Source: Alligator mississippiensis
Lineage: Eukaryota > Chordata > Crocodylia > Alligatoridae
Assembly: GCF_030867095.1 (NCBI RefSeq)
Contig: NC_081828.1
Coordinates: forward strand, 2,185,001-2,249,000
Length of the DNA stretch: 64,000 nucleotides
Reading direction: 5' to 3'
Shown: piece by piece, positions 1 to 26,072 of the stretch
Numbering within the stretch: position 1 is the first letter of the stretch
Layout of the letters: each line of letters begins with the position of its first letter
Position numbers and translations under genes: made by a program
The notes under the pieces: model-generated
What the model was told of the DNA's origin: nothing
The model's input: the letters and a program-made list of their open reading frames with translations, nothing else
Database searches by the model: none

Positions 1-620
1 AGCAGGACCAGCCCCAACTACACTCTCCCAGCTAAGGCTTTGTTGAGCCAGACATTAAAAACCTCCAAGGATGGAGACTCCTCCACCTCACTGGGTAACC
101 TGTCCCAGTGCTTCACCACCCTCCTTGTGAGAAAGTTTTTCCTAATATCCAACCTCAACTTCCCTTGCTGCAGCTTGAGCCCATTGCTCCTTCTGTTGTC
201 TGCCCCCACTGAGACCAGCCCAGCCCCATCCTCTTTGCAACCCCCCTGCAGTGAGTTGAAGGCTGCTATTCAATCCCCCTCTCTTTTGCAGACTAAATGA
301 GAGCAGTTCCCTCAGCCTCTCCTCACCAGTCCTGTCCCCCAGCCCCCAAACCATGTTCATTGCCCTCCACTGGACTTTCTCCAACTTGTGCATATCCTTT
401 CTGTAGTGGGGGGCCACAGCCGGACACAGGACTCCAGATGTGGCCTCCCCAGTGCTGAATAGAGGGAAGAATCACTGCCCTCCATCTGCTGGCAACACTC
501 CTACCAACACAGCCCAGGATGCTAGTAGCCTTCTTGGCAACAAGGATAATTCAAGGTCTCCTTTGCACTTCATAGCTTGCTCAGTGCAGCCACTTCTGGT
601 GAGACGACACAAACAGCCGG
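1..620 (-). mobile_element. CR1 LINE fragment
   Basis: Matches, at about 80-85% by eye, the CR1 fragment at 27690-28290 in the same orientation, and includes the conserved 3' coding part seen on the minus strand ([20 protein letters not shown]). The left end is cut by the window; the right end is 5'-truncated near 600-620. Confidence 0.8.
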
Positions 621-1290
621 TCCTGCTGGAGAAGCAAGGTGCATTCAGGAAGAGAAACAAAGCACCCGGTCTCCGGACCCAGCTGCAGATCTGGGGAAAC
701 TCAGGTCCTGGCAGAGCTGCCAGCATGGGGCACATGGCTCTCTCAGCTCAGGTGAAATCCATTGAGTCCTTCTGTGGAGCCAGCACTGGAGCCTGCCCTT
801 CTTGGGGCAAACCCCCTAGTTTGTAGAACAAGGAACATATCCTTCTGGGGGCATGTGCTGTTCTTCCCCTTCTGCTTGGTGGGATCTGAGAGGGGAAAGG
901 ACCTGCTACGGGTCAGCCAAGAAGCGGAGCAGAGAACTGAGCTCTGAGCCTCAGAGTCTGGGGCTGGTTCTGATTGCTGGCCCTGCCTCTCCATTGCTCG
1001 GCCGTTATCCCTGCTGTCTCGGTACCAGTCTCTGTGGGAGCCAGCAGCTTCACACGCACTCTTCTTGCGGTGCCCCGATGCACCAGCCTTCTTGCCAGGC
1101 TCCTTCCCAGCTCTCTTGCGTTTCCCCTGGCCCAGCAAAGTGGCTCCGTCCCTATCTCTGAGGCTGGGAGCTCCTCGGGGCAGGACCTAAAATTACATCA
1201 CAAAATTATGTCATGACAAAAGTCGCCAAGGCCGCCTGGCAATGCCCTTGCCCTGATATAACGGCCCTCGGAGGTAATTAAAACTTGCAG
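620..1290. other. No gene seen
   Basis: Non-coding sequence with no recognised gene or repeat. The only notable stretch is an AT-rich segment around 1190-1220. Confidence 0.5.
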
Positions 1291-1715
1291 TGCAGTGGGG
1301 GTTCATAGATGCTCTAGAGACCCCAAGCAGAGGCCATGCCCCCACTGCAGAGGAAGGCAAAACTCCCCAGTGAGCACCAGTCTGAGCAGGAGGGAAATCC
1401 CTTCCTGCCCCAGTGCAGTGTTGGTCCGAGCCTGAGTGCAGGGGCAAGACCCTCCAGCCAGGACCCTGCGGGGTCGGTGCCAGCAGGAACACTGGCACAG
1501 CCCAGCCCCATCCCCAGCCTGGGCTGCAGCACCCAGCGCCTCTGGGGGAGGCTTAAACCCCCCTGACACATGGAGCAGCAGGAAGAGAAAAATTTCCCTC
1601 CCAGCCCCATGCAGCAACCAGCAGAGCCCAGAAGCCTGGGAAACCCCCATGGTCAAACATGGGCATCGCTGTGCCTAATCATCCCTGACCAGTGCCCATC
1701 CATCCTTTGCTTGCC
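1290..1715 (-). mobile_element. CR1-like LINE 3' fragment, long-3'UTR subfamily
   Basis: Minus-strand copy of a family also present at 10480-11120, 24772-25235, 47985-48605 and 54605-54915. Its 5' side still encodes the CR1-type ORF2 end (GHWSGMI), followed by several hundred bp of GC-rich 3' UTR containing TTTTGCCTTCCTCTGCAG. Confidence 0.7.
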
Positions 1716-2265
1716 CCCTCCGGTGCTGGGAGCCCACAGCCTTTCTGCACTGCCTCCCTGCTCTGCCAGTGACGTTTTCCTGCCACGCACTTGATCTGAG
1801 TCCCCGAGAGGCCGAGAAGCGATGCCTGTCACACCGCGCAGGCCTGCCAGCCGTGGCCCCTTTCTCCCCCCACTTCTCCCAATGACGTCTCTCCACACTG
1901 GGGACAGGGGATCTATCCTGACTGGGCTCCCATCCCCTCCTCTCAGGCGCTGCAATGTGTCCTGGGCCCTGGATGCACGCCAGCTCAGTGCATCCCGTCC
2001 GAGCGTGGGAATTGCCCTGCTGCCGCTGCAGCCAAGCATGGGGGCTGGATCCGCCCGTGGGGACTGACACGGTCCATTGAGCTCTGGGAATGCGGCAGGG
2101 GAGGGGAGCTGGGAAAGGGCGAGAGGCACAAACCGGAGTTGGACGACAAAGCGGCCCATCCGCTCCAGGGGGAATGCTCCCACCAGGCAGAGCGGGGTCT
2201 ACGGCCGCCCCTCGAACCCTCGCCTGGCTCGGAGCTCCCCGGCGCTGGCTGCAGCACAGAACCAA
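1715..2265. other. No gene seen
   Basis: GC-rich non-coding sequence. Long open frames on both strands here lack any recognisable protein or splice context. Confidence 0.45.
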
Positions 2266-2390
2266 GCAGAGGTCCTGCCTCAAAGCCCAGGCAGGGAGGG
2301 GAAAGATGCAAGAAGATGAAGTGACTTGCCTGAGGTCATGAGGGAATGCAGTGGCAGAGCTGGGATTACGGTCCCAGGTGCCCTGAGTGC
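2265..2390 (+). mobile_element. MIR-like SINE remnant
   Basis: Contains GAAGTGACTTGCCTGAGGTC and GTGGCAGAGCTGGGATTACG, matching the MIR core and 3' region. Old and diverged. Confidence 0.6.
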
Positions 2391-5300
2391 CCCTCCGTTG
2401 CTCACCCCACAGCCTGGCAGCAGGAGCAGACTGTGCTGGAGGGGCAGAGGCAGGGCTGACCGGAGCAGACAGGTGTAGTGCTGCTGTCACATTAATAGAG
2501 GCGCAGGACAGGCAACAAGGGGCCGTCCTCCCCAGGGACACAGGTCCACGGATGGTCCAGCACGGAGCCAAAGCAGGAGAGACCACGGTCCTGGATAAAC
2601 CCCGCGTAGGCAAGCAGCGACTGGGCAGGGGCTGCCTGGCTCCACTTTGACCCAGGACCCAGCCAGCAGCACCGTGACGGGGCTCCAGGCTGGCCCTGTC
2701 CTCTGGCTGCCGCTGGGCTGTGGCTGCTCAAAGCTTCAGGGCAGCTACTGCACCCTCCCTGCTGCCAAAGCCCCTGCCATTGAAGGGGAGTCTCCCTTTG
2801 CAGTACGGGGCCCATGACACACAGTGGAGCAGTTCTCATCATGACAAGCAGAGGGCAGCAGGTTGCTGCTGGCTCCTAAGGGTGCTGGATAAGTAGCTCA
2901 TCCCCCAGCCGAGAGCTTAGGATCACGTGGGTCAGGACAGCACAGGCCGATGCCTGGCCAGATCCGCACTAAGAGTCCAGGTCCCAATCCTGGAACCGCG
3001 TGGGGTCGAGGCCTTGCCAGCTCCCACCTGGGACTGTCGTGCTCCTACTTCCCCGTGGGCTTGGCTTCTGCCCATCAGTGCCAGATGATCCTTGCTTAAT
3101 GGGGAGCCAAGCTGGATGCCCCCTCCGAAGGCGGCTTCAGCCCGGAGCACCAGAGCTGGGTTAAACAAACACGTGCAGGGAGCTGATGTCCTTTAAATGA
3201 CTTCAGACGGGAAATCGAGGTAGGAAGTCCAGCCTGCCCGGTGCCGACTCCCAAGCCCTCGAGCAGGAGATGAATTGCAGTTTAATAGCTCCGATTTAAA
3301 AAAATGATGATTTCTGGCTGCTTCCAGCTTTGGAGGAAGACGATGCTTCCAGAGGGTTTCGTCGTCCCAGCACTCAGTGCTCGGGGCCTGGGCATCGTAC
3401 AGCTGGAAGGGAATCCCGGGCGATTGCTTTGGACAGCACTTCAAGCCATCTTGTGGGCCTAATCCAGGCTGGTGCTGGACACCCTCCACGCCAGCCTTGC
3501 TTGCAGCTCCTGACGCCCACCTAGCTGGATGCCCCGTGTCTGGGCGGGCACTGGGCAGCCTGGCTTGTCAATTGCTTCATGTGCAGCAAAGCCAGCGCGG
3601 GTGTCCCATGCGACAGGCCCCTTCCTCTTCCCAAAGCACCAGGAGCCCCCTTGTCCCGGTGGCTCCCACTTTGCTCCCCCAGCGCCTGTGACCCTGTGAC
3701 GTGGAAACGGCCTCTCCCACCATTGCAGCTGGAAGGTGCAGAGCTCTGGGCGTCTGCTCCAGCTGGCGGTGCATTGGGGTGGGGGGCTAGTCCGGGCCCA
3801 CCCCAACTTCGGCACTCTCATTGTTTCTGCACCTCCAGGCACTGGCCCCTCCAAAGCCCCTGATCCGGAGCACCCCAATGCAAAGGGCGATGTCTCCTGG
3901 CCTAGCTGGGAACCCTGCCTGCTGGAGCGCGAGCCGTCTACTCCCCCATCCCAGCGTCCCGGGGAAGGATGGGATCTGGAAAGCCCCAAGCCAGGAGAGA
4001 TGGGAGGGGACAGGATGGGGAACAACCGCACAGTGCCTCGGGAGCACCTCTAGCCACCACTGAGCTTGCAGCTCCCCCCTCCTCTGTGAAATGCAGCCAC
4101 CTCTGGGGTGGGACGCAGCTCTCAGGCAGCCAGGTGCAAACGACCTGGGCTGCCAGGCACCTGCCCCAGGGAAGAGCAATGGTCCACCAGCCGTCCAAAA
4201 TGAGGGCCCTGGGGAGGACTGGGAGCTCCGCTCACGTCCCTGCCGGCTGCAGGGAACTGCAAAGAGCGGTCCGAGTGGAAACCTCTGTGTCTGGGGGTTT
4301 GCACGGATCTGGGCTCAGAGCACGTCAGGACATTACTCACGCCAGTGCGGGCGCCCGGCTCCCTCCCCGCGGCCCAGCCCTCAGCCCGGTGCCAGCGGAG
4401 CCGCCTTCCTGGAAGCTGCAACCCACGGCCTGGGTGGTCTGCGGGGCCGAGGAGCCGGCTGCTGTCAGGGCAGAGGAGGCCAGGAGGAAGGGAGAGGGGT
4501 TCCCGGCTGCACGAGGGGGAAGAGAGGGGAGTCCCCCCCTCCCCAGGCCCGAGCATGGGGGATGCTGAGTGTGGGGAGGGGACGAGGGGTCCCGGTGGCG
4601 CAGGCTGGGTGGGAAACGGTTTGAAGCCTGGTCTAATTCCTACGAACGAGGCCGTTCCAGGGCATTTCCCAGCAGCTTGCACTCGGTCCAAGCACATCAG
4701 CAACGGAGCAGATGGAGGAGAGGCGGGTGGGCCCGTGGGACTGGGTGCGCCTGGCACGCTGCCTTCCCTCTCCTTCCTTCCCCAGGGCTGAGGCTCAGCT
4801 CGAGCGACTCACAGGACCCCCTCCCTCAGCTCACACCTGCCTCCAGCCCCACCAGGCACTCAAAACAGGGATACAAATCCATTCCCAGGCGGAGCAGACG
4901 AGGGGAGGCAGCCGGGGGCCAAGGGCAGGTACTGGGCGTGGGAGCAGAACAGGTCTTGGCTCTGGACACCGATGCTTTGGACCCATGAGGAGCCAATCTT
5001 GTTGCCACTTGCACCTTGCCCCTGCCCCAGCTCCTGCTCCACTTTCTGCTCCCTACCAGATCTGCTGTGCTGCCCGTCCCCTCCCTGATCTGCCGTGTGC
5101 CACATGCCACTTGTGGACTCATACCACAGACTGGCCAACCCTGGGGTCTGGACAGTGTCAGGGTCAGGCCCCATCTCCCTGGCAGACTTTGAGCTCCTGT
5201 CCATGGTCACTGTTACCCTGCCCTTCACTCTGATGCCGGGCACTTCTCTGCTGGAGCAGAAGCTCTCCCACCCCATAGGCCAGGGAGCCCCCAAATGATG

Positions 5301-5820
5301 CCTGCTGCTAAGAAGGACCTTTTAACCCCTTCAAGACTGCTGCCAGAAAGGAGCAGGGCCTGCCTTCCTTGCCACTGCCACCCTGAGACTGAGCAGCGCC
5401 GAGCACCCATGCCTCCTGCTCAAGTCACTCGATAGGCAGCGGGGCTGGGTGCAGATCTAGGACCATGGTGCCACGCGAAGGGGGGAGAGATCAGCCCCAG
5501 CCCACAAGTCTGGGTCCCCACCAGCTGCCAAGGAGGGCTTCTGACCTCCCTGAGACCAAGTCCCCTGATCCAAGTCCTTTTGCAAACCCACTCCTGGCCC
5601 CTTAACAAGGCCCGAGTACCAGGTTCTCCAGCCTGCGGGTCAGCATCAGCCCAACACCCCCAGGCAACGGCAGACCCAAAGCCACGTCAGGCCTGCCCAG
5701 CTCCAAGGATGGGGAGAGCCCTGCCGGTTCATTCAGGGGTGCCGAGCACGTGGCCCAGCTGCGACCCACAGAACCATGTCATCCAGCCAGGAACGAGGGG
5801 TTGGGGTGAGCACTGCAGTG
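2390..5820. other. Intergenic, no gene recognised
   Basis: About 3.4 kb of GC-rich sequence. EIF2B3 would be expected on this side of HECTD3 in other vertebrates, but no exon of it could be found. The overlapping open frames of 100-210 aa are compositional. Confidence 0.45.
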
Positions 5821-6326
5821 TTAATCCCAGCAGCTTCCCAAGATGCTGCAGCGACTCACGGCACTGCAGTGGTTAACGCTGCTGCTACACGCCCCGCCAC
5901 TCAATTCCAGGTACAGATCCCAGTGGACCTCGTTCTGACAGTAACGGGGGGCTGCATTAACCCTGAGCCGACAGCAGCTCCGGCCCCCACGGAGGTTAAC
6001 ATCTCTGCTGCCTGCCCAACCACCCGGCTCCATCCCAGGAGCCCTGCCGGCCTGATCCAGTGCAGAAAGGAGTGCACAGATTTGACATCCCTGCCTTAAG
6101 GGGTAGCAGAGCCACAGCATTTCCAGATCCCCTCTGCTTGCAAGCCAGTCTTCTTCAACGGTGCTGTGGCCATGTGGCAGCTTCACGGAGCATGTGGGCC
6201 CAAGGAGACATCTAGCGGCCGGTGCCGTTCGGAGGTCCATCCCTGAGCTGAACTGCAATAACATCTTCAGTGCACGGATGGAGGGAGGAGGCATCACCAG
6301 GAACATGGTCCGCGACTCGGCGCGAC
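5820..6326. other. No gene seen
   Basis: Non-coding sequence up to the CR1 5' truncation point. A minus-strand open frame of 228 codons spans it and the CR1 start; it has no recognisable domain. Confidence 0.4.
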
Positions 6327-7733
6327 AGTGCCTGGCAAGAACAACGCACATGTGGTCCCCATTTTCAAGAAGGGGAGGAAGGAGGACCCGGGCAACTATA
6401 GGCCAGTCAGTCTCACCTCCATCCTTGGCAAAGTCTTTGAAAAAATTATCAAGGCTCACATTTGCGAGAGCCCGGCAAGACAAATTATGCCAAGGGGAAA
6501 CCAGCACGGGTTCGTGGCAGGCAGATCGTGCCTGACCAATCTAGTCTCTTTTTATGACCAGGTTACGAAACGCCTGGACACAGGAGGAGGGGTGGATGTC
6601 GTATACTTAGACTTCAGGAAGGCCTTCGATATGGTATCCCACCCCATACTGGTGAACAAGTTAAGAGGCTGTGACGTGGATGACTACACAGTCCGGTGGG
6701 CGGCGAATTGGCTAGAGGGTCGCACCCAGAGAGTCGTGGTGGATGGGTCGGTCTGGACCTGGAAGGGTGTGGGCAGTGGGGTCCCGCAGGGCTCGGTCCT
6801 TGGACCGATACTCTTTAATGTCTTCATCAGCGACTTGGACGAGGGAGAGAAGCGTACTCTGTCCAAGTTTGCAAATGACACAAAACTGTGGGGAGAAGTG
6901 GACACGCCGGAGGGCAGGGAACAGCTGCAAGCAGACCTGGACAGGTTGGACAAGTGGGCAGAAAACAACAGGATGCAGTTCAACAAGGAGAAATGCAAAG
7001 TGCTGCACCTAGGGAGGAAAAATGTCCAGCACACCTACAGCCTAGGGAATGACCTGCTGGGTGGCACAGAGGTGGAAAGGGATCTTGGAGTCCTAGTGGA
7101 CTCCCAGATGAACATGAGCCGGCAGTGTGACGAAGCCATCAGAAAAGCCAATGGCACTTTATCGTGCATCAGCAGATGCATGACGAATAGGTCCAGGGAG
7201 GTGATACTTCCCCTCTATCGGGCGCTGGTCAGACCGCAGTTGGAGTACTGCGGGCAATTCTGGGCGCTGCAGTTCAAGAGGGATGCGGATAACCTGGAGA
7301 GGGTCCAGAGAAGGGCAACTCATATGGTTAAGGGCTCGCAGACTGAGCCCTACGAAGAGATACTGGGGCACCTGGACCTTGTGGCTGCCTATAAGTTCAT
7401 CACGGGGGCACAGAAGGGAATTGGTGAGTATTTATTCACCAAGGCGCCCCCGGGGGTTACAAGAAACAATGGCCACAAGCTAGCAGAGAGCAGATTTAGA
7501 CTGGACATTAGGAAGAACTTCTTCACAGTTCGAGTGGCCAAGGTCTGGAACAGGCTCCCAAGGGAGGTGGTGCTCTCCCCTACCCTGGGGGTCTTCAAGA
7601 GGAGGTTAGACGAGTATCTAGCTGGGGTCATCTAGACCCAGCACTCTTTCCTGCCTATGCAGGGGGTCGGACTCGATGATCTATTGAGGTCCCTTCCGAC
7701 CCTAACATCTATGAATCTATGAATCTGTGAAGG
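6327..7733 (+). mobile_element. CR1 LINE with a 435-codon reverse-transcriptase ORF2 fragment
   Basis: 5'-truncated CR1. An uninterrupted frame runs 6328-7635 and reads as CR1 reverse transcriptase: [49 protein letters not shown], then the catalytic box as FANDTKLWG, where active copies have FADD. The end of ORF2 (RLDEYLAGVI) is followed by a 3' UTR with the CR1 hallmark GGGGGTCGGACTCGATGATC and terminal ATGAATCTATGAATC repeats. The open frame suggests a fairly young copy; the endonuclease half is missing and the active-site change makes it inactive. Confidence 0.93.
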
Positions 7734-7734
7734 A

Positions 7735-8250
7735 AGCAGCACTCTCACCTGCGTGATCAGAGGAGGTGCAATCCTGCCCCAGGATGAGCTGGGGCCTCGG
7801 CAGCGAGCAGGCGGGGCTGATTCTGGCTGGTTGAGATTGCAGTGCAGCAGCAGCAGCTCTTTACGACAATGCCAGATTCAGAGGCGTGGGGGTGGGGATC
7901 TGATTGGGAACTCGAGGCAGTGACACTGAGCCTCCCGGAGGCCCTGGCAGCTTCAATTGCTCCCCAAACTCCCATCCTATGCTGCCGTGTGGCCCTGTAG
8001 CGGGTTGCTATACAGCTGCCGTGCTCCACCCCAGAGATGGCTGCAGCAGGCGATGTGTGCATGAGGCTGACAAGCAGCCTGGGAGTCTAAACTACCAACA
8101 CCTCAGGAGCTCTCCAAGGGCCGGTCAGTTGATTTGAGAGGGGACAAGGTGTTGGTCCTGCAGTCGGTTACACTTTAACCTGCCACGGACCCAGACGCAG
8201 ATACTCAGGCCGGTTCTGGGGGCACCCAGAGGAGCGAGGCTGTCACATGT
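7735..8250. other. Intergenic, no gene seen
   Basis: Short spacer between the CR1 3' end and the copy B poly(A) region, with nothing recognised. Confidence 0.5.
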
Positions 8251-8254
8251 CGGG

Positions 8255-8260
8255 TTTATT
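8255..8260 (-). terminator. HECTD3-like copy B poly(A) signal
   Basis: AATAAA on the minus strand, about 90 bp after the stop codon at 8349, in the same position as in copy A. Both paralogues therefore kept a compact 3' UTR. Confidence 0.75.
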
Positions 8261-8348
8261 ATTTTATACACAATTTCCGTCAAGGATGGGGAGCTCTTCC
8301 CACTGAACAGTTAGCAGAAGGCAGGTGCTAGGTGCAATGCCCATGGCA

Positions 8349-22397
<14,049 letters not shown>

Positions 22398-22540
22398 CCT
22401 CCCTGCCTCCAGCCGCACCGCCGACCCGGCCCGACCCGCTCCGCTCCGCCTCCCACGGCTGCGGCTCCGCCTCCGCCTCGCGGGCGCGGCCCGCACCGCA
22501 CCGCGCATCGCCTCTGCCCCGCACCCGGGCAGCGGGGGAC
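22398..22540 (-). promoter_or_regulatory. HECTD3-like copy B 5' flank, truncated CpG promoter
   Basis: About 90-110 bp of CpG-rich sequence above the copy B ATG aligns with the copy A 5' flank with several indels (shared GGCTCCGCCT and GGGCGCGGCC blocks). Beyond this, copy B passes into degenerate units of the 41-bp minisatellite, so any promoter lies inside or against the array. Confidence 0.55.
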
Positions 22541-24745
22541 CCGGCATCGCCCCCGACCCGTCCCGGGGTGCGGGGGAACCGGGCATCGCCCCCCGACCTG
22601 CCCCGGGAGAGCGGGGGAACTGGGCATCGCCCCCCAACCTGCCCCGGGAGAGCAGGGGGAAATGGGCATCGCCCCCCAACCTGCCCCGGGAGAATGGGGG
22701 AACTGGGCATCGCCCCCCAACCTGCCCCGGGAGAGCGGGGGAACTGGGCATCGCCCCCCAACCTGCCCCGGGAGAGCGGGGGAACTGGGCATCGCCCCCC
22801 AACCTGCCCCGGGAGAGCGGGGGAACTGGGCATCGCCCCCAACCTGCCCCGGGAGAATGGGGGAACTGGGCATCGCCCCCAACCTGCCCCGGGAGAGCGG
22901 GGGAACTGGGCATCGCCCCCCAACCTGCCCCGGGAGAGCGGGGGAACTGGGCATCGCCCCCCAACCTGCCCCGGGAGAGCGGGGGAACTGGGCATCGCCC
23001 CCAACCTGCCCCGGGAGAATGGGGGAACTGGGCATCGCCCCCCAACCTGCCCCGGGAGAATGGGGGAACTGGGCATCGCCCCCAACCTGCCCCGGGAGAG
23101 CAGGGGGAAATGGGCATCACCCCCCAACCTACCCCAGGAGAATGGGGGAACTGGGCATCGCCCCCCAACCTGCCCCGGGAGAGCAGGGGGAAATAGGCAT
23201 CGCCCCCCAACCTGCCCCAGGAGAATGGGGGAACTGGGCATCGCCCCCCAACCTGCCCCGGGAGAGCGGGGGAACTGGGCATCACCCCCCAACCTGCCCC
23301 GGGGAATGGGGGAACTAGGCATCGCCCCCCAACCTGCCCCGGGAGAATGGGGGAACTGGGCATCGCCCCCCAACCTGCCCCGGGAGAATGGGGGAACCGG
23401 GCATCGCCCCCCGACCTGCCCCGGGAGAGCGGGGGAACTGGGCATCGCCCCCAACCTGCCCCGGGAGAATGGGGGAACTGGGCATCGCCCCCCAACCTGC
23501 CCCGGGAGAGCGGGGGAACTGGGCATCGTCCCCCAACCTACCCCAGGAGAATGGGGGAACTGGGCATCGCCCCCCAACCTGCCCCGGGAGAATGGGGGAA
23601 CTGGGCATCGCCCCCCAACCTGCCCCGGGGAATGGGGGAACTAGGCATCGCCCCCCAACCTGCCCCGGGAGAATGGGGGAACTGGGCATCGCCCCCCAAC
23701 CTGCCCTGGGAGAGCGGGGGAACTGGGCATCGCCCCCCAACCTGCCCCAGGAGAATGGGAGAACTGGGCATCGCCCCCCAACCTACCCCGGGAGAATGGG
23801 GGAACTGGGCATCGCCCCCCAACCTGCCCCGGGAGAATGGGGGAACTGGGCATCGCCCCCCAACCTGCCCCAGGAGAAAGGGGGAAATGGGCATCGCCCC
23901 CCAACCTGCCCCGGGAGAATGGGGGAACTGGGCATCACCCCCCCAACCTGCCCCAGGAGAAAGGGGGAACTGGGCATCGCCCCCCAACCTGCCCCAGGGA
24001 ATGGGGGAACTGGGCATTACCCCCCAACCTGCCCCGGCAGAATGGGGGAACTGGGCATCGCCCCCCAACCTGCCCCAGGAGAATGGGGGAACTGGGCATC
24101 GCCCCCCAACCTGCCCCGGGAGAATGGGGGAACTGGGCATCGCCCCCCAACCAGCCCCGGGAGAGCAGGGGGAAATGGGCATCGCCCCCCAACCTGCCCC
24201 GGGAGAGCGGGGGAACTGGGCATCTCCCCCCAACCTGCCCCGGGAGAATGGGGGAACTGGGCATCGCCCCCCAACCTGCCCCGGGAGAGCGGGGGAACTG
24301 GGCATCGCCCTCCAACCTGCCCCGGGAGAATGGGGGAACTGGGCATCGCCCCCCAACCTGCCCCGGGAGAGCGGGGGAACTGGGCATCGCCCCCCAACCT
24401 GCCCCGGGAGAGCGGGGGAACTGGGCATCGCCCCCCAACCTGCCCCGGGAGAATGGGGGAACTGGGCATTGCCCCCCAACCTGCCCCGGGAGAGCGGGGG
24501 AACTGGGCATCGCCCCCCAACCTGCCCCAGGAGAGCAGGGGATCTGGGCATCGCCCCCCAACCTGCCCCAGGAGAATGGGGGAACTGGGCATCGCCCCCT
24601 CAACCTGCCCCGGGAGAATGGGGGTACTGGGCATCACCCCCCAACCTGTCCCGAGAGAGCAGGAGAACCGGGCATTGCCCCCCAACCTGCCGCAGGAAAG
24701 CAGGGGGAACCAGGTATCGCCCCCCACCTGCCCCAGGAGAGCAAG
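22540..24745. repeat. 41-bp GC-rich minisatellite, about 54 units
   Basis: Units of 40-43 bp recur without interruption, each carrying the core GAGCGGGGGAACTGGGCATC or a close variant (AATGGGGGAACTGGGCATC), followed by a run of 5-7 C and AACCTGCCCCGGGA. I counted about 54 copies of the GGCAT core. Two main variants (GAGCGGGG and GAATGGGG) alternate irregularly. Units degenerate at both ends (22500-22600 and 24600-24745), the pattern expected of arrays that expand and homogenise from the middle. Several frames stay open on both strands because few stop trinucleotides occur in the unit; these are not genes. Each unit has three G-runs on one strand. Confidence 0.95.
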
Positions 24746-24771
24746 GGAGTCACCAAAATCCTGCTTCCTTG

Positions 24772-25235
24772 TTATCAGTATAGGCTCAAGAGACACCAGG
24801 CAGAGGCCGTGTCCTTGCTACAGAGGAAGGCAATCTCCCCCAGTCTCCTCCAGGGGGCAAAGCCAGAGGGTCCTGGCTAGAGGGTTTTGCCCCTCCGCTC
24901 ATGCTCAGATGGATGCTGCACTGGGGGCAGGAAGGGATTTTACCCCGGTCATATTGGTCCGGACTGGGGGGTTTGCCTTCCTCTGCAGCAGGGGCACGCC
25001 CTCTTGAGCATATATTGATAACAGGGAAGCAGGATGTTGGTGGCTGCAGCCCCCTGCTTTCCCTGGGGCAGGAGCGATGCCTGGTTCCCTGCTTCCCCTG
25101 TAGCAGGTGTGTTGTGCCAGAGTTGACGGTAGGCTTAGGTAGAGTTTAGATGATGGTTTGTCTGGGCTGGTTTGGACGGAGCTGATCCTGCCTTGGGCAG
25201 GGGTTGGACTGGATGTGACCCCACAGCTCTGGGAG
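24772..25235 (+). mobile_element. CR1-like LINE 3' fragment, long-3'UTR subfamily
   Basis: Begins right after the minisatellite. It shares TTTGCCTTCCTCTGCAGCAG and the end GGGCAGGGGTTGGACTGGAT with the other copies. Confidence 0.75.
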
Positions 25236-26070
25236 TTTAAGTTAAGGTTTGTCGCTAGAGCTAAAACTAGTCTGCAGGGCCATGAAAGAGAGGGAGACCT
25301 TGCCAGGAAGGACAGCAACACAGCAGGAGAGAGGATCAGCTGAATAACGAAGCATCAAGACTCTCCGAAAGAGGGAGGGTCATTCCCACCTGCAGAGTGG
25401 AGAGAGATTAACAGGAATCAGGGAGATGATAATGAGCCCTGACCTTGTTTGACTCTCTGCACTATCTGAATAGAAACATCTCTGCCACGCAGGTGGTTTT
25501 AGTTTGGGTGGAGCAGGGGCAGAGGTCAGGGGGCAGCTGCAACACTGCACCCCCTGGATCCGCCCCGGAGGACGGGCACCTGCCCAGCGACATTTTGGTC
25601 CTTGCTGTGCTCAGCTGCCAGACCTGAACCCCCATCCGCTAGGGACTGCACCATGAATCCCTACTCATAAACGCAGAGAAAGACAAGGGATCCGTCTAAT
25701 ATTGATTGATCGGTTGATGAATCAATTGATATTGAGTCAATTGATACTGAAAAGCCAGCAGAAAAGGCAGGGGCTGATCCAGGGGGCTGCACTGGATCAC
25801 TTGCCCCCTGCTTTGCTTCCTGCTCCACCCAAAGCTTTGAATCAACTGCTTGGCCTTGGCAGCTGCATGTCCAGCCAGGTGCTGAGGGAGACACTTGATC
25901 TGAGTCTCATGATCATCCCCCTGATCCCTTTTAAGCTCGTTAACAGGTGTCCATGACCCTCTCTTCTTTTTCATGGTCTCCATGTTCCACGAACCAAGCT
26001 CACTCAGTCCTGCCATGCCGCTGTCCCTTTGCTGCTCCTGGTCGTGAAGCTCCTGTTTCACAGCCCTGCA
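25236..26070. other. Intergenic, no gene seen
   Basis: Non-coding. A short ATTGAT-rich simple repeat lies at about 25700-25755. Confidence 0.5.
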
Positions 26071-26072
26071 GG

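Noticed and set aside
1675-2613. 312-codon minus-strand frame
   Set aside because: Proline, serine and arginine rich, overlapping other open frames and a MIR remnant, with no recognisable domain.
1-8250. Search for EIF2B3, the usual neighbour of HECTD3
   Set aside because: No exon-like match was recognised; the gene probably lies further left or the spacer has expanded.
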